DNA of 64,000 bases. It comes from G051132615 sp051132615. Its GTDB lineage: Bacteria; Pseudomonadota; Gammaproteobacteria; Burkholderiales; Neisseriaceae. The DNA lies in NCBI RefSeq assembly GCF_051132615.1, contig NZ_CP152375.1, positions 186,001-250,000 on the forward strand, written 5' to 3'. The notes below the pieces were generated by a model, which saw only the letters and a list, made by a program, of their open reading frames with translations, did no database searches and was not told where the DNA came from. This document shows positions 1-8,016 of the stretch, piece by piece (the first letter of the stretch is position 1; every line of letters begins with the position of its first letter). Both the position numbers and the translations under genes were made by a program.

Positions 1-993
1 CCAATGTTCCGTGCAAATACTATTTATGAAGGAGAATACCTTTTAGGTACGTCTATTGCACGCCCTTTAATTGCCAAACGCCAAATTGAAATTGCCAATC
101 AAACAGGTGCCGATGCTGTGTCGCATGGAGCCACAGGAAAAGGGAATGACCAAGTGCGTTTTGAACTAGGTTATTACGCACTCAAACCAGATGTTAAAGT
201 AATTGCACCATGGCGTGAATGGGATTTACTCAGCCGTGAAAAATTATTGGCTTATGCTCAAAAAAATGGCATTGATATTACCATGAGTAAAACAGGTAAA
301 AGCCCATATTCAATGGATGCAAACTTACTGCATATCTCATATGAAGGTTTAATGCTGGAAAACCCAGCACAAGAGCCAGAAGACAGCATGTGGTTATGGA
401 GTGTAAAACCAGAAGATGCACCAGATCAACCAGAGTACATTGAACTGACCTATGCTAAAGGTGATATTGTTGCTATTGATGGCAAAAATATGAGCCCTGC
501 TGAAGTATTAACCTATTTAAATAAAGTTGGTGGCAAACATGGGATTGGTCGCTTAGACATTGTTGAAAACCGCTATGTAGGTATGAAATCGCGTGGTTGC
601 TATGAAACCCCTGGTGGCACCATTATGCTAAAAGCGCATCGTGCCATTGAATCAATTACTATTGATAAAGGTGCGGCTCATCTAAAAGACGAAATCATGC
701 CTAAATATGCCGAATTAATTTACAATGGTTATTGGTGGAGCATGGAAAGAGAAATGCTTCAAGCATTAATTGACCATAGCCAAAGCACAGTAAACGGTAT
801 GGTTCGACTAAAACTCTATAAAGGTAATGTTATGGTCGTGGGTCGTGAATCAAGTACTGACTCATTATTTGACCCAATGATTGCTTCTTTTGATGAAGAT
901 GGTGGCGCATACAATCAAGCCGATGCTCATGGCTTTATTCGCTTAAATGCACTGCGTTTACGTATTGCTGCAGCAAGAAAAAATAAAGCATAA
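1..993 (+). CDS. argG: Argininosuccinate synthase, 5' end cut off by the window
   Basis: This enzyme condenses citrulline and aspartate, using ATP, to argininosuccinate in cytoplasmic arginine biosynthesis. The frame is open from base 1, with a proline codon before the first visible Met. The roughly 330 residues seen are the C-terminal four-fifths of a protein usually about 400 long; the N-terminal ATP-loop is missing. The visible part has the family's conserved stretches: GTSIARPLIAK near the start, VSHGATGKGNDQVRFE around residues 39-54, and the substrate-contacting segment GRLDIVENRYVGMKSRG near 185-200. A strong intrinsic terminator follows the stop codon by 20 bases, so argG ends its transcription unit here. 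The identification is secure; only the start is unseen. Confidence 0.97.
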   Translation, partial: PMFRANTIYEGEYLLGTSIARPLIAKRQIEIANQTGADAVSHGATGKGNDQVRFELGYYALKPDVKVIAPWREWDLLSREKLLAYAQKNGIDITMSKTGKSPYSMDANLLHISYEGLMLENPAQEPEDSMWLWSVKPEDAPDQPEYIELTYAKGDIVAIDGKNMSPAEVLTYLNKVGGKHGIGRLDIVENRYVGMKSRGCYETPGGTIMLKAHRAIESITIDKGAAHLKDEIMPKYAELIYNGYWWSMEREMLQALIDHSQSTVNGMVRLKLYKGNVMVVGRESSTDSLFDPMIASFDEDGGAYNQADAHGFIRLNALRLRIAAARKNKA

Positions 994-1012
994 AAAAGGA
1001 ACCATTTTTCTT

Positions 1013-1038
1013 AAAAACCCACTAAATAGTGGGTTTTT
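1013..1038 (+). terminator. Rho-independent terminator after argG
   Basis: An 11-bp perfect stem (AAAAACCCACT / AGTGGGTTTTT) with a 4-base loop is followed by more T residues. It lies 20 bases past the argG stop and before the promoter region of the next gene. Confidence 0.93.
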
Positions 1039-1144
1039 TATTTTATTGTCCAAAAGAACATTCACATTCAAATATAAAAGTCCTATACTTACACAAAAGA
1101 CCTATACGTTTTAAATACACACTTCACTATTTGGAAAATTGTCT

Positions 1145-2026
1145 ATGAGCCCTAAGGATTTATTACTTATTTCTGTTGTGATCATTTCTTGGGGTCTAAA
1201 TTTTGTTGTCATTAAAGTTGGGTTAAATGATGTTCCGCCACTTTTATTAGGTGCTTTGCGTTTTTGTGTGCTGGCCATCCCTGCTTTCTTTATCAAAAGA
1301 CCTAAAGTGGCCTTTGGTTGGTTGCTTTTATATGGTTTGACCATTTCTTTTGGGCAATTTGCTTTTTTATTTTCAGCAATATCTTTTGGCATGCCTGCGG
1401 GTTTAGCTTCTATGGTTTTACAATCTCAGGCTTTTTTCACTCTATTTTTAGCGGTTCTTTTTTTAGGCGAAAAATTTTATGCCCAAAATATTTTAGGGCT
1501 ACTGATTTCTGCCGCTGGCTTAGGCATTATTGGCTTACAAGGTGGAGCCTCTGTACCATTACTTGGTCTTAGCCTGACTTTAGCCGCTGCTTTTGCTTGG
1601 GCGATAGGCAATATCGTGATGAAAAAACTCAGTAACATCGATATGGTGAGCCTAACTGTGTGGGGGGGGTTAGTGCCCATTATTCCTTTTTTTGTTGCCT
1701 CTTATATTTTTGAAGGCCCTAAAACCATTACTCATAGCCTAACTCATTTAAACCTAACAACTGTATTTGTGTTATTTTATCTGGCCTTTATTGCGACTTT
1801 ACTTGGTTACAGTATATGGGGCAAACTGATGGCTAAATATAAAGCCAGCCAAGTTGCACCATTTTCCTTATTGGTACCAATTATTGGCATCACATCATCT
1901 GCTTATTTCTTAAATGAAAAACTGACTATTGTGGAAATTGCTGGTGCATTATTGGTAATGCTAGGACTTGTTGTGAACATTTTTGGCCGAAGAATCATGA
2001 ATAAATTTGAATTTATGTTCCGCTAA
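1145..2026 (+). CDS. eamA: EamA-type cysteine/O-acetylserine exporter (DMT superfamily)
   Basis: Predicted inner-membrane exporter of about ten hydrophobic helices in two EamA repeats (residues about 5-135 and 145-285). The N-terminal signature WGLNFVVIKVGL, the YGLTISFGQFAFLF stretch and the GMPAGLASMVLQ segment match E. coli EamA (YdeD) closely as I recall it. The E. coli protein exports O-acetylserine and cysteine. I chose the ATG at 1145 over the upstream in-frame TTG at 1139 because GGAAAA sits 8 bases before the ATG. The coding sequence contains a run of eight G at 1672-1679, encoding Trp-Gly-Gly in a membrane segment and unusual for this AT-rich DNA. The next gene, 21 bases downstream, probably shares its transcript. 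Substrate specificity is inferred from similarity only. Confidence 0.88.
   Translation: MSPKDLLLISVVIISWGLNFVVIKVGLNDVPPLLLGALRFCVLAIPAFFIKRPKVAFGWLLLYGLTISFGQFAFLFSAISFGMPAGLASMVLQSQAFFTLFLAVLFLGEKFYAQNILGLLISAAGLGIIGLQGGASVPLLGLSLTLAAAFAWAIGNIVMKKLSNIDMVSLTVWGGLVPIIPFFVASYIFEGPKTITHSLTHLNLTTVFVLFYLAFIATLLGYSIWGKLMAKYKASQVAPFSLLVPIIGITSSAYFLNEKLTIVEIAGALLVMLGLVVNIFGRRIMNKFEFMFR
1672..1679 (+). repeat. G8 homopolymer inside eamA
   Basis: Eight consecutive G residues lie in frame within eamA. It is the longest G or C run I noticed in the window; other runs are six or fewer. In Neisseriaceae, intragenic poly-G tracts commonly cause phase variation by slipped-strand mispairing. Whether this tract varies is unknown. 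Confidence 0.7.
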
Positions 2027-2047
2027 CCACCAAATAAGAATAAAACC

Positions 2048-2920
2048 ATGCGTTCTGAACAAACAATGTTCGATCTAATCCTCAACTTAGCCAAGCAAAA
2101 TGTACTTATTCGTGCTGTTTATATGAATGGTTCAAGAGTAAACCCTAATATACAAAAAGATATCTGGCAGGACTATGATATTGTGTATGTGGTTCACCAT
2201 ATTGCCCCTTTTGTCTCTGACCAGCAATGGCTTCAGTATTTTGGGGATTTAGTCATCATGCAACAGCCAGACGACCCTACTTTATTCGATGATGTTCGCC
2301 CCCTAGATGAACAATATGCGTTTTTAATGCAATTTACGGATGGCACAAGAATTGATTTGACCCTGCAAACCATTGAATATACAAAACACCATTTTCTGTC
2401 TGACACCCTCACCTTGCCATTACTGGATAAGGATCATATTTTACCTGATATTGCTCCTCCATCAGACAAAGGATATTGGGTGAAAAAACCCTCTTCAAAG
2501 GAATTTCTTGGTACATGTAATGAATTTTGGTGGGTTTCAACTTATGTAGCAAAAGCTTTGGCTCGAAATGATGTTTTATCCGCCTTACAATATCTAAATG
2601 ATCCTATTAGAGCCATGCTGATTCGTGTATTAAACTGGTTTGTAGGCATAGACACGTGTTTTTCTGTCAACCTTGGAAAAAATGCTCAAAACCTCCAATA
2701 TTACCTACCAAATGAAACATGGCAACGCCTATTAAAAACCTATCCTAAAGCTACGATAGAGGCTATATGGCAAGCCCTGTTTGAAACCTGCTCCCTTTTT
2801 CACACAGTTGCTCAAGATATCGCAATAAAGCTACAAGAACTCTATGATCTAGAGGAAAGTAATCGTACTTTCCTCTTTCTACAACAAATAAAAAACCTTC
2901 ACTTTGTCTCAACAACTTAA
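2048..2920 (+). CDS. aadK: Aminoglycoside 6-adenylyltransferase, ANT(6)/AadK-like
   Basis: Predicted to transfer AMP from ATP to the 6-hydroxyl of streptomycin, inactivating it in the cytoplasm. The 290-residue length fits the ANT(6) family (about 284-300). The N-terminus MRSEQTMFDLIL, the nucleotidyltransferase strand MNGSRVNPNI (residues about 26-35), the metal-binding acidic pair in WQDYDIVYVV and the third acid in TRIDLTLQ match the family. CNEFWWVSTYVAKALAR near residues 157-173 is a further signature. As recalled, the closest pattern is Bacillus subtilis AadK rather than any Neisseriaceae gene, which suggests horizontal acquisition. The gene lies 21 bases after eamA with only a weak ribosome site and no visible mobile element. 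Whether it confers streptomycin resistance here is not shown by the sequence. Confidence 0.85.
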   Translation: MRSEQTMFDLILNLAKQNVLIRAVYMNGSRVNPNIQKDIWQDYDIVYVVHHIAPFVSDQQWLQYFGDLVIMQQPDDPTLFDDVRPLDEQYAFLMQFTDGTRIDLTLQTIEYTKHHFLSDTLTLPLLDKDHILPDIAPPSDKGYWVKKPSSKEFLGTCNEFWWVSTYVAKALARNDVLSALQYLNDPIRAMLIRVLNWFVGIDTCFSVNLGKNAQNLQYYLPNETWQRLLKTYPKATIEAIWQALFETCSLFHTVAQDIAIKLQELYDLEESNRTFLFLQQIKNLHFVSTT

Positions 2921-2923
2921 ACA

Positions 2924-3880
2924 TTATTCTTGACTCAACAACTGTGAATATAGTGCTCGATCAATATTACCACCACTTAAAATAACCCCTATTTTTTTCC
3001 CTTGTTGCTGCTCTTGCTCTTTTATTAAAGCTGCAAGTGCCGCCGCGCCGGCACCTTCTGCGATGTTATGTGTATCTTCATGATAGGCACAAATAGCTTG
3101 ACGGATACACTCTTCATCAACTCGTACAATACGCTCAGCACCTGCTTTAATCACTGCAAATGCTTCAGGTAATGGCATACGACAAGCCAGACCATCGGCT
3201 ATGGTATTGGCTGTTGCTGTGGTCACAATCTCCCCTTTTTCAAAACTTTGAGCAAAAGCATCTGCATTTTGTGCAACCACACCAACAATTTTGGTCTTCA
3301 ATCCTAAAAGATTACGTACTTGAATCAAAGCACAGATACCAGAACCCATACCAATAGGCACATATACTGTATCAATATCAGACACAGCATTAAACAATTC
3401 AAAAGCATAAGTCGCCACACCCAATATTAAATCAGGGTGAAACGGTGGTACGCTTAACCAATTATTTTGCTCAGCCAAATCTTTAGCCTTTGCTCTGGCT
3501 TCATCAAAATCAACACCTGATTCTATAACATGAGCACCCAAAGCACGCATAGCAGCATTTTTTTCAGAGCAGTTACCTTCTGGTACCACGATATAAACTG
3601 GCAGACCTACTTTAGCAGCAGCAAAAGCCAAACTTTGCCCATGGTTGCCCCGAGTAGCACTCACAATTCCTTTAAGATCATGCTGACTTTGCATTAAATG
3701 CTGAATAAACACCAAACCTCCTCGTACTTTAAAAGCACCAACAGGGGTATGGTTTTCATGTTTGACCCAAACTTGGCACCTTAAACGGTTTGCTAACAGC
3801 GGCCATTGATATTGAGGTGTTTCAGGGATAAAACGATGAACCAACTCAGTTGCTTGTTTTAACTCATTTAAACTAAACAT
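2924..3880 (-). CDS. Threonine/serine dehydratase-like PLP enzyme (fold type II)
   Basis: A 318-residue cytoplasmic enzyme of the threonine dehydratase family. The PLP lysine is in VGAFKVRGG (about residue 51), the substrate-loop SATRGNHGQS is near 87-96, a glycine-rich phosphate loop (PIGMGSG) near 180, and a late SGGNID motif near 303. It lacks the C-terminal ACT domain of biosynthetic IlvA, so a catabolic or specialised dehydratase is likelier. I chose the ATG at 3880 because GAGGG lies 8 bases upstream; the longer frame to 3988 would overlap the divergent gene and adds residues foreign to the family. The divergent MocR-type regulator shares a 93-base intergenic region, suggesting it controls this enzyme. 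It could also act on a modified hydroxyamino acid; the substrate is unknown. Confidence 0.82.
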   Translation of the reverse strand: MFSLNELKQATELVHRFIPETPQYQWPLLANRLRCQVWVKHENHTPVGAFKVRGGLVFIQHLMQSQHDLKGIVSATRGNHGQSLAFAAAKVGLPVYIVVPEGNCSEKNAAMRALGAHVIESGVDFDEARAKAKDLAEQNNWLSVPPFHPDLILGVATYAFELFNAVSDIDTVYVPIGMGSGICALIQVRNLLGLKTKIVGVVAQNADAFAQSFEKGEIVTTATANTIADGLACRMPLPEAFAVIKAGAERIVRVDEECIRQAICAYHEDTHNIAEGAGAAALAALIKEQEQQQGKKIGVILSGGNIDRALYSQLLSQE

Positions 3881-3922
3881 ATTCAGTATCCCTCGTAAAT
3901 AAACATCATCTTGACCTTGATG

Positions 3923-3936
3923 ATAACAAGGGTTAT
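3923..3936. promoter_or_regulatory. Candidate operator between the dehydratase and MocR genes
   Basis: An inverted repeat ATAAC-N4-GTTAT sits in the middle of the 93-base divergent intergenic region. MocR-type regulators usually bind in such regions, but they often use direct repeats, so this is only a candidate. Confidence 0.35.
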
Positions 3937-3973
3937 TGTATGGGTAAATTAATATATTGCATGGCAGACAATA

Positions 3974-5314
3974 ATGTGGATTCCTCAATTAAAACCCAGT
4001 ACAAAACCAAAATACTTGGCACTTGCAGATGCCATTGCATATGCTATTGAAACGGGTGAACTTAAAGCTGGAGATCGCCTTCCACCACAAAGGCAATTGG
4101 CTTGGAAATTGGGGATAAACCCAAGTACCACAATGCTCGCCTACAGAGAAGCAACTCGTCGCCATTTAATTGGCGGGGAAACTGGGCGAGGAACATATGT
4201 ATTAGATGGCAGCAAAGAAGCTTCTTTATTTTTAATTAAACAGCCTAAGCAATCGAATCAATACTTTGACCTTTCAACCAATATCCCTGCAATTGATATC
4301 AATAATCAGGATATCCAGCAAACTTTAGCCTATTTAATTCAAGCAGAACAATTAAACGATACACAAGGTTACTTAACAACCCAAAATTGCACTTTAGGTC
4401 AAATTATGATTGCCAAATGGTTAGGCCTACGATCAATTCAATGTCAACCAAGTCAGATTAAACTTTGTGCTGGTGCACAACAAGGATTATTTATTACTTT
4501 ATCATCTCTATGTAAAATGGGCGACCCCATTTTGGTTGAATCTTTTACGGCTCCTGGTATTAAAGCTGCAGCCCATCAGCTACATTTACCCTTATATGGC
4601 ATTGCCATGGATCAAGATGGCATCATACCAACAGATTTAGACCGTTTAATTCGTACCACTTCAGCCAAAATTATCGTCTTAACCCCATCACTACAAAATC
4701 CTACAGCCAATACAATGAATAAACAAAGACAACAAGAAATTGCCCAAGTTATTTTAAAGCATCATATAGTGCTGATCGAAGACGATGTTTATGGTGCACT
4801 CACACAGCAACCCCCTCTTTGTGCTTTATTACCTGAACACAGTATTTTGATCAGCAGTTTTTCTAAAACAGTTGCCGCAGGCTTACGAGTAGGTTATATC
4901 GTTGCTTCAACGAATCTATTACAGCATATTGACCCAGAAGCACATTTAAGCCATTGGGCGGTATCTCCTCTTGACCTCAAAATAATCAGCCACTGGATAG
5001 AGAATGGTACAGCAAAAAATCGTTTAGATTGGCAATATAAACAAGTAGAAAGCAGATGGCATCTCGCTCGTAAAATTTTGGGCAAAAACTTACTGAAAGC
5101 ACAACAACCAAGTCCTCACATATGGCTGGCTGTACCGTTTGCGTCGCCTAAATTATCTGACCTTTGCCAACAAGAAAAAATCAGTGTCGTACCAGCAGAA
5201 GTGTTTTCTGTTGGTAAACAACATCTCAATGCAATCAGAATAAGCTTAACGGCAGCGAAAAATTTAGTTGAACTAAAAATTGCCTTGGAAAATATAAAAA
5301 AACTAATATCATAA
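3974..5314 (+). CDS. MocR/PdxR-family transcriptional regulator (GntR HTH plus aminotransferase-like domain)
   Basis: A 446-residue regulator fusion. Residues about 10-75 form a GntR winged helix (KYLALADAIAYAIETGEL, then LPPQRQLAWKLGINPST). Residues about 100-440 form a class I aminotransferase-like domain with the PLP lysine in SSFSKTVAAGLRVGY (about residue 298) and the ligand segment EDDVYGAL. In this family PLP or an aminoacyl-PLP adduct acts as effector rather than reaction cofactor. The gene is divergent from a PLP-dependent dehydratase, its likely target. The start MWIPQL is typical for the family. The ATG at 3961 is out of frame. A bidirectional terminator follows at 5336. Confidence 0.87.
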   Translation: MWIPQLKPSTKPKYLALADAIAYAIETGELKAGDRLPPQRQLAWKLGINPSTTMLAYREATRRHLIGGETGRGTYVLDGSKEASLFLIKQPKQSNQYFDLSTNIPAIDINNQDIQQTLAYLIQAEQLNDTQGYLTTQNCTLGQIMIAKWLGLRSIQCQPSQIKLCAGAQQGLFITLSSLCKMGDPILVESFTAPGIKAAAHQLHLPLYGIAMDQDGIIPTDLDRLIRTTSAKIIVLTPSLQNPTANTMNKQRQQEIAQVILKHHIVLIEDDVYGALTQQPPLCALLPEHSILISSFSKTVAAGLRVGYIVASTNLLQHIDPEAHLSHWAVSPLDLKIISHWIENGTAKNRLDWQYKQVESRWHLARKILGKNLLKAQQPSPHIWLAVPFASPKLSDLCQQEKISVVPAEVFSVGKQHLNAIRISLTAAKNLVELKIALENIKKLIS

Positions 5315-5335
5315 AAAAAACTCTTTTAAGAATAT

Positions 5336-5380
5336 TAAGATAAAAGCCATTCAACTTACTATTGAATGGCTTTTATCTTA
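5336..5380. terminator. Bidirectional terminator between the MocR gene and msrB
   Basis: A 19-bp perfect inverted repeat (arms 5336-5354 and 5362-5380, core AAAAGCCATTCAA) with a 7-base loop lies between convergent genes. A-rich and T-rich flanks let it work in both directions. Confidence 0.92.
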
Positions 5381-5389
5381 ATGTAAAAT

Positions 5390-5827
5390 TTACTCAAATA
5401 AATTCAGATACTCTGCATAACCTGATTGCGCCAACTCTTCTTTAGGAATAAACCTTAAAGCAGCTGAATTAATGCAATAGCGCAAGCCCCCCATATCTGT
5501 TGGGCCATCATTAAATACATGACCTAAATGTGAATCTGCCTCTTGTGAGCGCACTTCTGTACGGGTCATACCATGGGTATAATCCATTTTTTCGACTACT
5601 GACTCTGATTTAAGTGGATGACTAAAGCTAGGCCAACCACACCCTGAATCAAATTTATCTAATGATGAAAACAAAGGCTCTCCTGATACAATATCAACAT
5701 AAATACCAGGTTCAGTATGATCAAAAAACTCATTTTGGAAAGGAGACTCTGTTGCATTTTCTTGTGTTACACGGTACTGTAACTTGCTTAATGTCTGTAA
5801 TTTTTTTTGTTTTTCTTCTGCATTCAT
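5390..5827 (-). CDS. msrB: Peptide methionine (R)-S-oxide reductase MsrB
   Basis: Reduces the R epimer of methionine sulfoxide in proteins. The 145-residue protein has the MsrB core DKFDSGCGWPSF (residues about 52-63), RTEVRSQEADSHLGHVF (about 91-107) and the catalytic-cysteine region RYCINSAALRF. The paired CxxC zinc ligands of many proteobacterial MsrB proteins are missing: VSGEPLF stands where CGxxLF is expected, so this is a zinc-free form. The N-terminal VTQENATESPFQNE pattern resembles Bacillus MsrB as recalled. The ATG at 5827 is used: GGGGAG lies 9 bases upstream, and it begins 2 bases after the msrA stop; the frame extension to 5845 overlaps msrA. Confidence 0.94.
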   Translation of the reverse strand: MNAEEKQKKLQTLSKLQYRVTQENATESPFQNEFFDHTEPGIYVDIVSGEPLFSSLDKFDSGCGWPSFSHPLKSESVVEKMDYTHGMTRTEVRSQEADSHLGHVFNDGPTDMGGLRYCINSAALRFIPKEELAQSGYAEYLNLFE

Positions 5828-5829
5828 GT

Positions 5830-6366
5830 TTATTTTTCTCCCCAATGTTTTTGAATAAATTTGGCTCTACCTGAACCTACCCTATAGCGTTGATAATGTT
5901 CCGGCTCTTTTTGATAAAAATCTTGATGGTAGTCTTCAGCAGGATAAAAAGGTTTTGCAGGTAAAATCTCTACCTCAATAGGTTCAGAAAATCGATGACT
6001 TTGCTCTAATTGTCTTTTTGACTCAAATGCTTCTTGTTTTTGTTCTTCAGAATGATAAAAAATGACTGGTCTATAAGACTCTCCTCTATCGGCAAATTGT
6101 CCGCCACCATCAGTTGGGTCAATTTGCTGCCAATATATCTGAAGTAACGCTTCATAAGAAATCACTTCTGGATCAAATGTAATTTCAACGGCTTCAACAT
6201 GCCCCGTGTTTTCGCGACAAACTTCTTGATAGGTTGGGTTTTCTACATGGCCACCGGTGTAACCAGAAATAACCTTTTTGACACCATCATAACGATCAAA
6301 AGGTTTAACCATGCACCAAAAACAACCACCTGCAAATGTGGCTTTTTCTAAATGATGCTCTGTCAT
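5830..6366 (-). CDS. msrA: Peptide methionine (S)-S-oxide reductase MsrA
   Basis: Reduces the S epimer of methionine sulfoxide; with MsrB it repairs oxidised proteins. The catalytic motif GGCFWCMVKPFD is at residues 13-24. GCFWC rather than GCFWG, followed by MVKPF, is the form seen in Bacillus-type enzymes. The family segments GYTGG (residues about 35-39), HVEAVEI and DPTDGGGQFADRGESYRP (about 85-102) are intact. At 178 residues it is full length for the short cytoplasmic type. In Neisseria these activities are usually fused in one larger secreted protein, so separate, translationally coupled msrA-msrB genes are a different arrangement and may be acquired. Confidence 0.95.
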   Translation of the reverse strand: MTEHHLEKATFAGGCFWCMVKPFDRYDGVKKVISGYTGGHVENPTYQEVCRENTGHVEAVEITFDPEVISYEALLQIYWQQIDPTDGGGQFADRGESYRPVIFYHSEEQKQEAFESKRQLEQSHRFSEPIEVEILPAKPFYPAEDYHQDFYQKEPEHYQRYRVGSGRAKFIQKHWGEK

Positions 6367-6454
6367 GAGCTTCTCCCTATGTGTGTTTGTGCCAAGCTAC
6401 TTATTTATATTATTTTTTGAATAATAGCTTAATTATTTAAAAGATACACCTACT

Positions 6455-6844
6455 TTACTTTAAAAAAAAGGGAATTTTAGTTTTGGCTAAGAACACAATA
6501 AAATATAAACATAATAAAGCCATACAAAATGCCAAATAGACATATATTTTTTTGCATTTAAATCGTTTACCTAAAGCGATAACCCCAAGCAAAATATAAA
6601 TCAACACTAAAAATAGTTTCTCGGTTAACCACATTCCTTGTGTTGAAAATGGATAAAAACCACTGAGTAATACTAGGGTAATCCCGCAAGCAAACAACAC
6701 AGTATCATTTAAGTGCGGTAAATATTTAAGCCATTTTTGCTGTAATGCTGAAGGGCGAAATTGGGCTAAACAAAACCGAAAAACAAACAAGAAAATGGTT
6801 AAATAAGCCGTGGCGATATGAAGATGTTTGATGGCAAGATACAC
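6455..6844 (-). CDS. SirB2-family integral membrane protein
   Basis: A small hydrophobic protein of about 129 residues with four predicted helices. VYLAIKHLHIATAYLTIFLF opens it, followed by LKYLPHLNDTVLFACGITLVLLSG and WLTEKLFLVLIYILLGVIALGKR, the SirB2 pattern. SirB2 was named as a modulator of invasion-gene expression in Salmonella; its biochemical role is unknown. The open frame reaches a TTG at 6898, but I prefer the GTG at 6844: AGGA lies 7 bases before it and homologues begin near this IKHLH segment. It sits between plsY and msrA on the same strand. Confidence 0.75.
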   Translation of the reverse strand: MYLAIKHLHIATAYLTIFLFVFRFCLAQFRPSALQQKWLKYLPHLNDTVLFACGITLVLLSGFYPFSTQGMWLTEKLFLVLIYILLGVIALGKRFKCKKIYVYLAFCMALLCLYFIVFLAKTKIPFFLK

Positions 6845-6936
6845 TTTTTTTCCTAAAGAACAAATGATTCTATTTCTTAGCAAAATAGAATCATCCAATC
6901 ATACTGTCAACACTGTATTTAGCTCATAATAAAAAT

Positions 6937-7557
6937 TTATTCTGGCTTTTTATTTTCTTTTTTAAAAACATGTTCTTGGCCAGACAATAATTTTTTGATA
7001 TTACTATGATGCCGAATCAAAACCAATAAGGCAATCACAACAATTGCATATTTTAACTCATCTGATACCACAAAAAACCAAGCAAATATAGGGCTAGAGA
7101 GTGCAGCAATCAACGCAGCTAGCGAAGATATTTTAAATATGCCTACAATAATCAGCCAAACCAGTAAACACCCTAAAGCAGTTGGCCATGAAACAGCAAA
7201 CAATACCCCTATTGCTGTTGCAACCCCTTTACCCCCCTGAAACTTAAAGTAAATAGGCCACATATGTCCAATTAAAACAGCTAGAGAAATACCCGCTAAA
7301 TCCCACCCAGTTAAATCCAGTTGTCGAGCAAAAACAGATGCCAACAAAACAGGGATAAACCCTTTTAATGCATCACCCAACAGGGTCAAAGCAGCTGCTT
7401 TCTTTTTACCACTACGCAATACATTGGTTGCACCTGGGTTACCTGAACCATATGTTCTTGGGTCTTGTAGCTTAAATAATTTAGAAATGATGACGGCAAA
7501 AGACAACGAACCAATCAAATAAGCGACAATAATTAAAAATAATCCTGTATAAGTCAT
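6937..7557 (-). CDS. plsY: Glycerol-3-phosphate acyltransferase PlsY
   Basis: Inner-membrane enzyme that transfers the acyl group of acyl-phosphate to glycerol-3-phosphate, the first step of phospholipid synthesis with PlsX. The roughly 206-residue protein has the three cytoplasmic-loop motifs: GSGNPGATNVLR (after the first helices), GHMWPIYFKFQGGKGVAT in the middle, and a late IRHHSNIKKLLSG. The start is the ATG at 7557; the long upstream extension to 7692 would overlap folB and is not family-like. It is divergent from folB across 57 bases, the common plsY/folB pairing in proteobacteria. Confidence 0.95.
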   Translation of the reverse strand: MTYTGLFLIIVAYLIGSLSFAVIISKLFKLQDPRTYGSGNPGATNVLRSGKKKAAALTLLGDALKGFIPVLLASVFARQLDLTGWDLAGISLAVLIGHMWPIYFKFQGGKGVATAIGVLFAVSWPTALGCLLVWLIIVGIFKISSLAALIAALSSPIFAWFFVVSDELKYAIVVIALLVLIRHHSNIKKLLSGQEHVFKKENKKPE

Positions 7558-7614
7558 TTCTTTTTCACTAGAATAGTCATTTTTCAATTTTACGCTAAAG
7601 TAAATCAAAACTAA

Positions 7615-7974
7615 ATGGATATCATCTTTCTTCATGATTTTAAAGTCGACACGCTTATTGGTGTTTATGACTGGGAACGTACACAAATGCAAACTGTCCA
7701 GTTAGATCTAGACATTGCCATTACCTCATCCAATGCTTTTAAAAGCGATGATATAACCGATACCATTCATTATGGATTGGTTGCTGAAACGATTGAAGAA
7801 AGCTTAAAAAACCAACACTTTTTACTTATTGAAGCATTGGCAGAACATATTGCTCAATTGGTGATGGATGAATTTAGCACCCCTTGGATTAGAGTAAAAG
7901 TCACCAAACTGGGGATTTTACCTAAAGTAAAACACGTAGGGGTAATGATTGAGCGTGGTGAACAACCAGCCTAA
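7615..7974 (+). CDS. folB: Dihydroneopterin aldolase FolB
   Basis: Converts 7,8-dihydroneopterin to 6-hydroxymethyl-dihydropterin and glycolaldehyde in folate synthesis. At 119 residues it is the normal size. It begins MDIIFLHDFKVDTLIGVYDWER, the family start, has the active-site Glu in the LLIEALAEHIA helix (about residue 73), and the late lysine-containing strand VKVTKLG. It forms an octamer in relatives. It is convergent with gltD, with a terminator-like hairpin at its stop codon. Confidence 0.95.
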   Translation: MDIIFLHDFKVDTLIGVYDWERTQMQTVQLDLDIAITSSNAFKSDDITDTIHYGLVAETIEESLKNQHFLLIEALAEHIAQLVMDEFSTPWIRVKVTKLGILPKVKHVGVMIERGEQPA

Positions 7975-7993
7975 AATTATTTTTAAGCTGGTT
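7964..7993. terminator. Hairpin between folB and gltD
   Basis: AACCAGC / GCTGGTT arms, extended by an A/T-rich inner stem with one mismatch, overlap the folB stop codon in a 42-base convergent gap. It probably terminates both genes; the T-tracts are modest. Confidence 0.6.
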
Positions 7994-8016
7994 TAATTGA
8001 TTTTATAGGTTTTGAA

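Noticed and set aside
3881..3988. Longer N-terminus for the dehydratase, up to 3988
   Set aside because: It would overlap the divergent regulator gene, has no ribosome site, and its residues are unlike the family. The ATG at 3880 has GAGGG at the right distance.
7558..7692. Longer N-terminus for plsY overlapping folB
   Set aside because: It runs antisense over the folB start and does not fit the short periplasmic N-terminus of PlsY.
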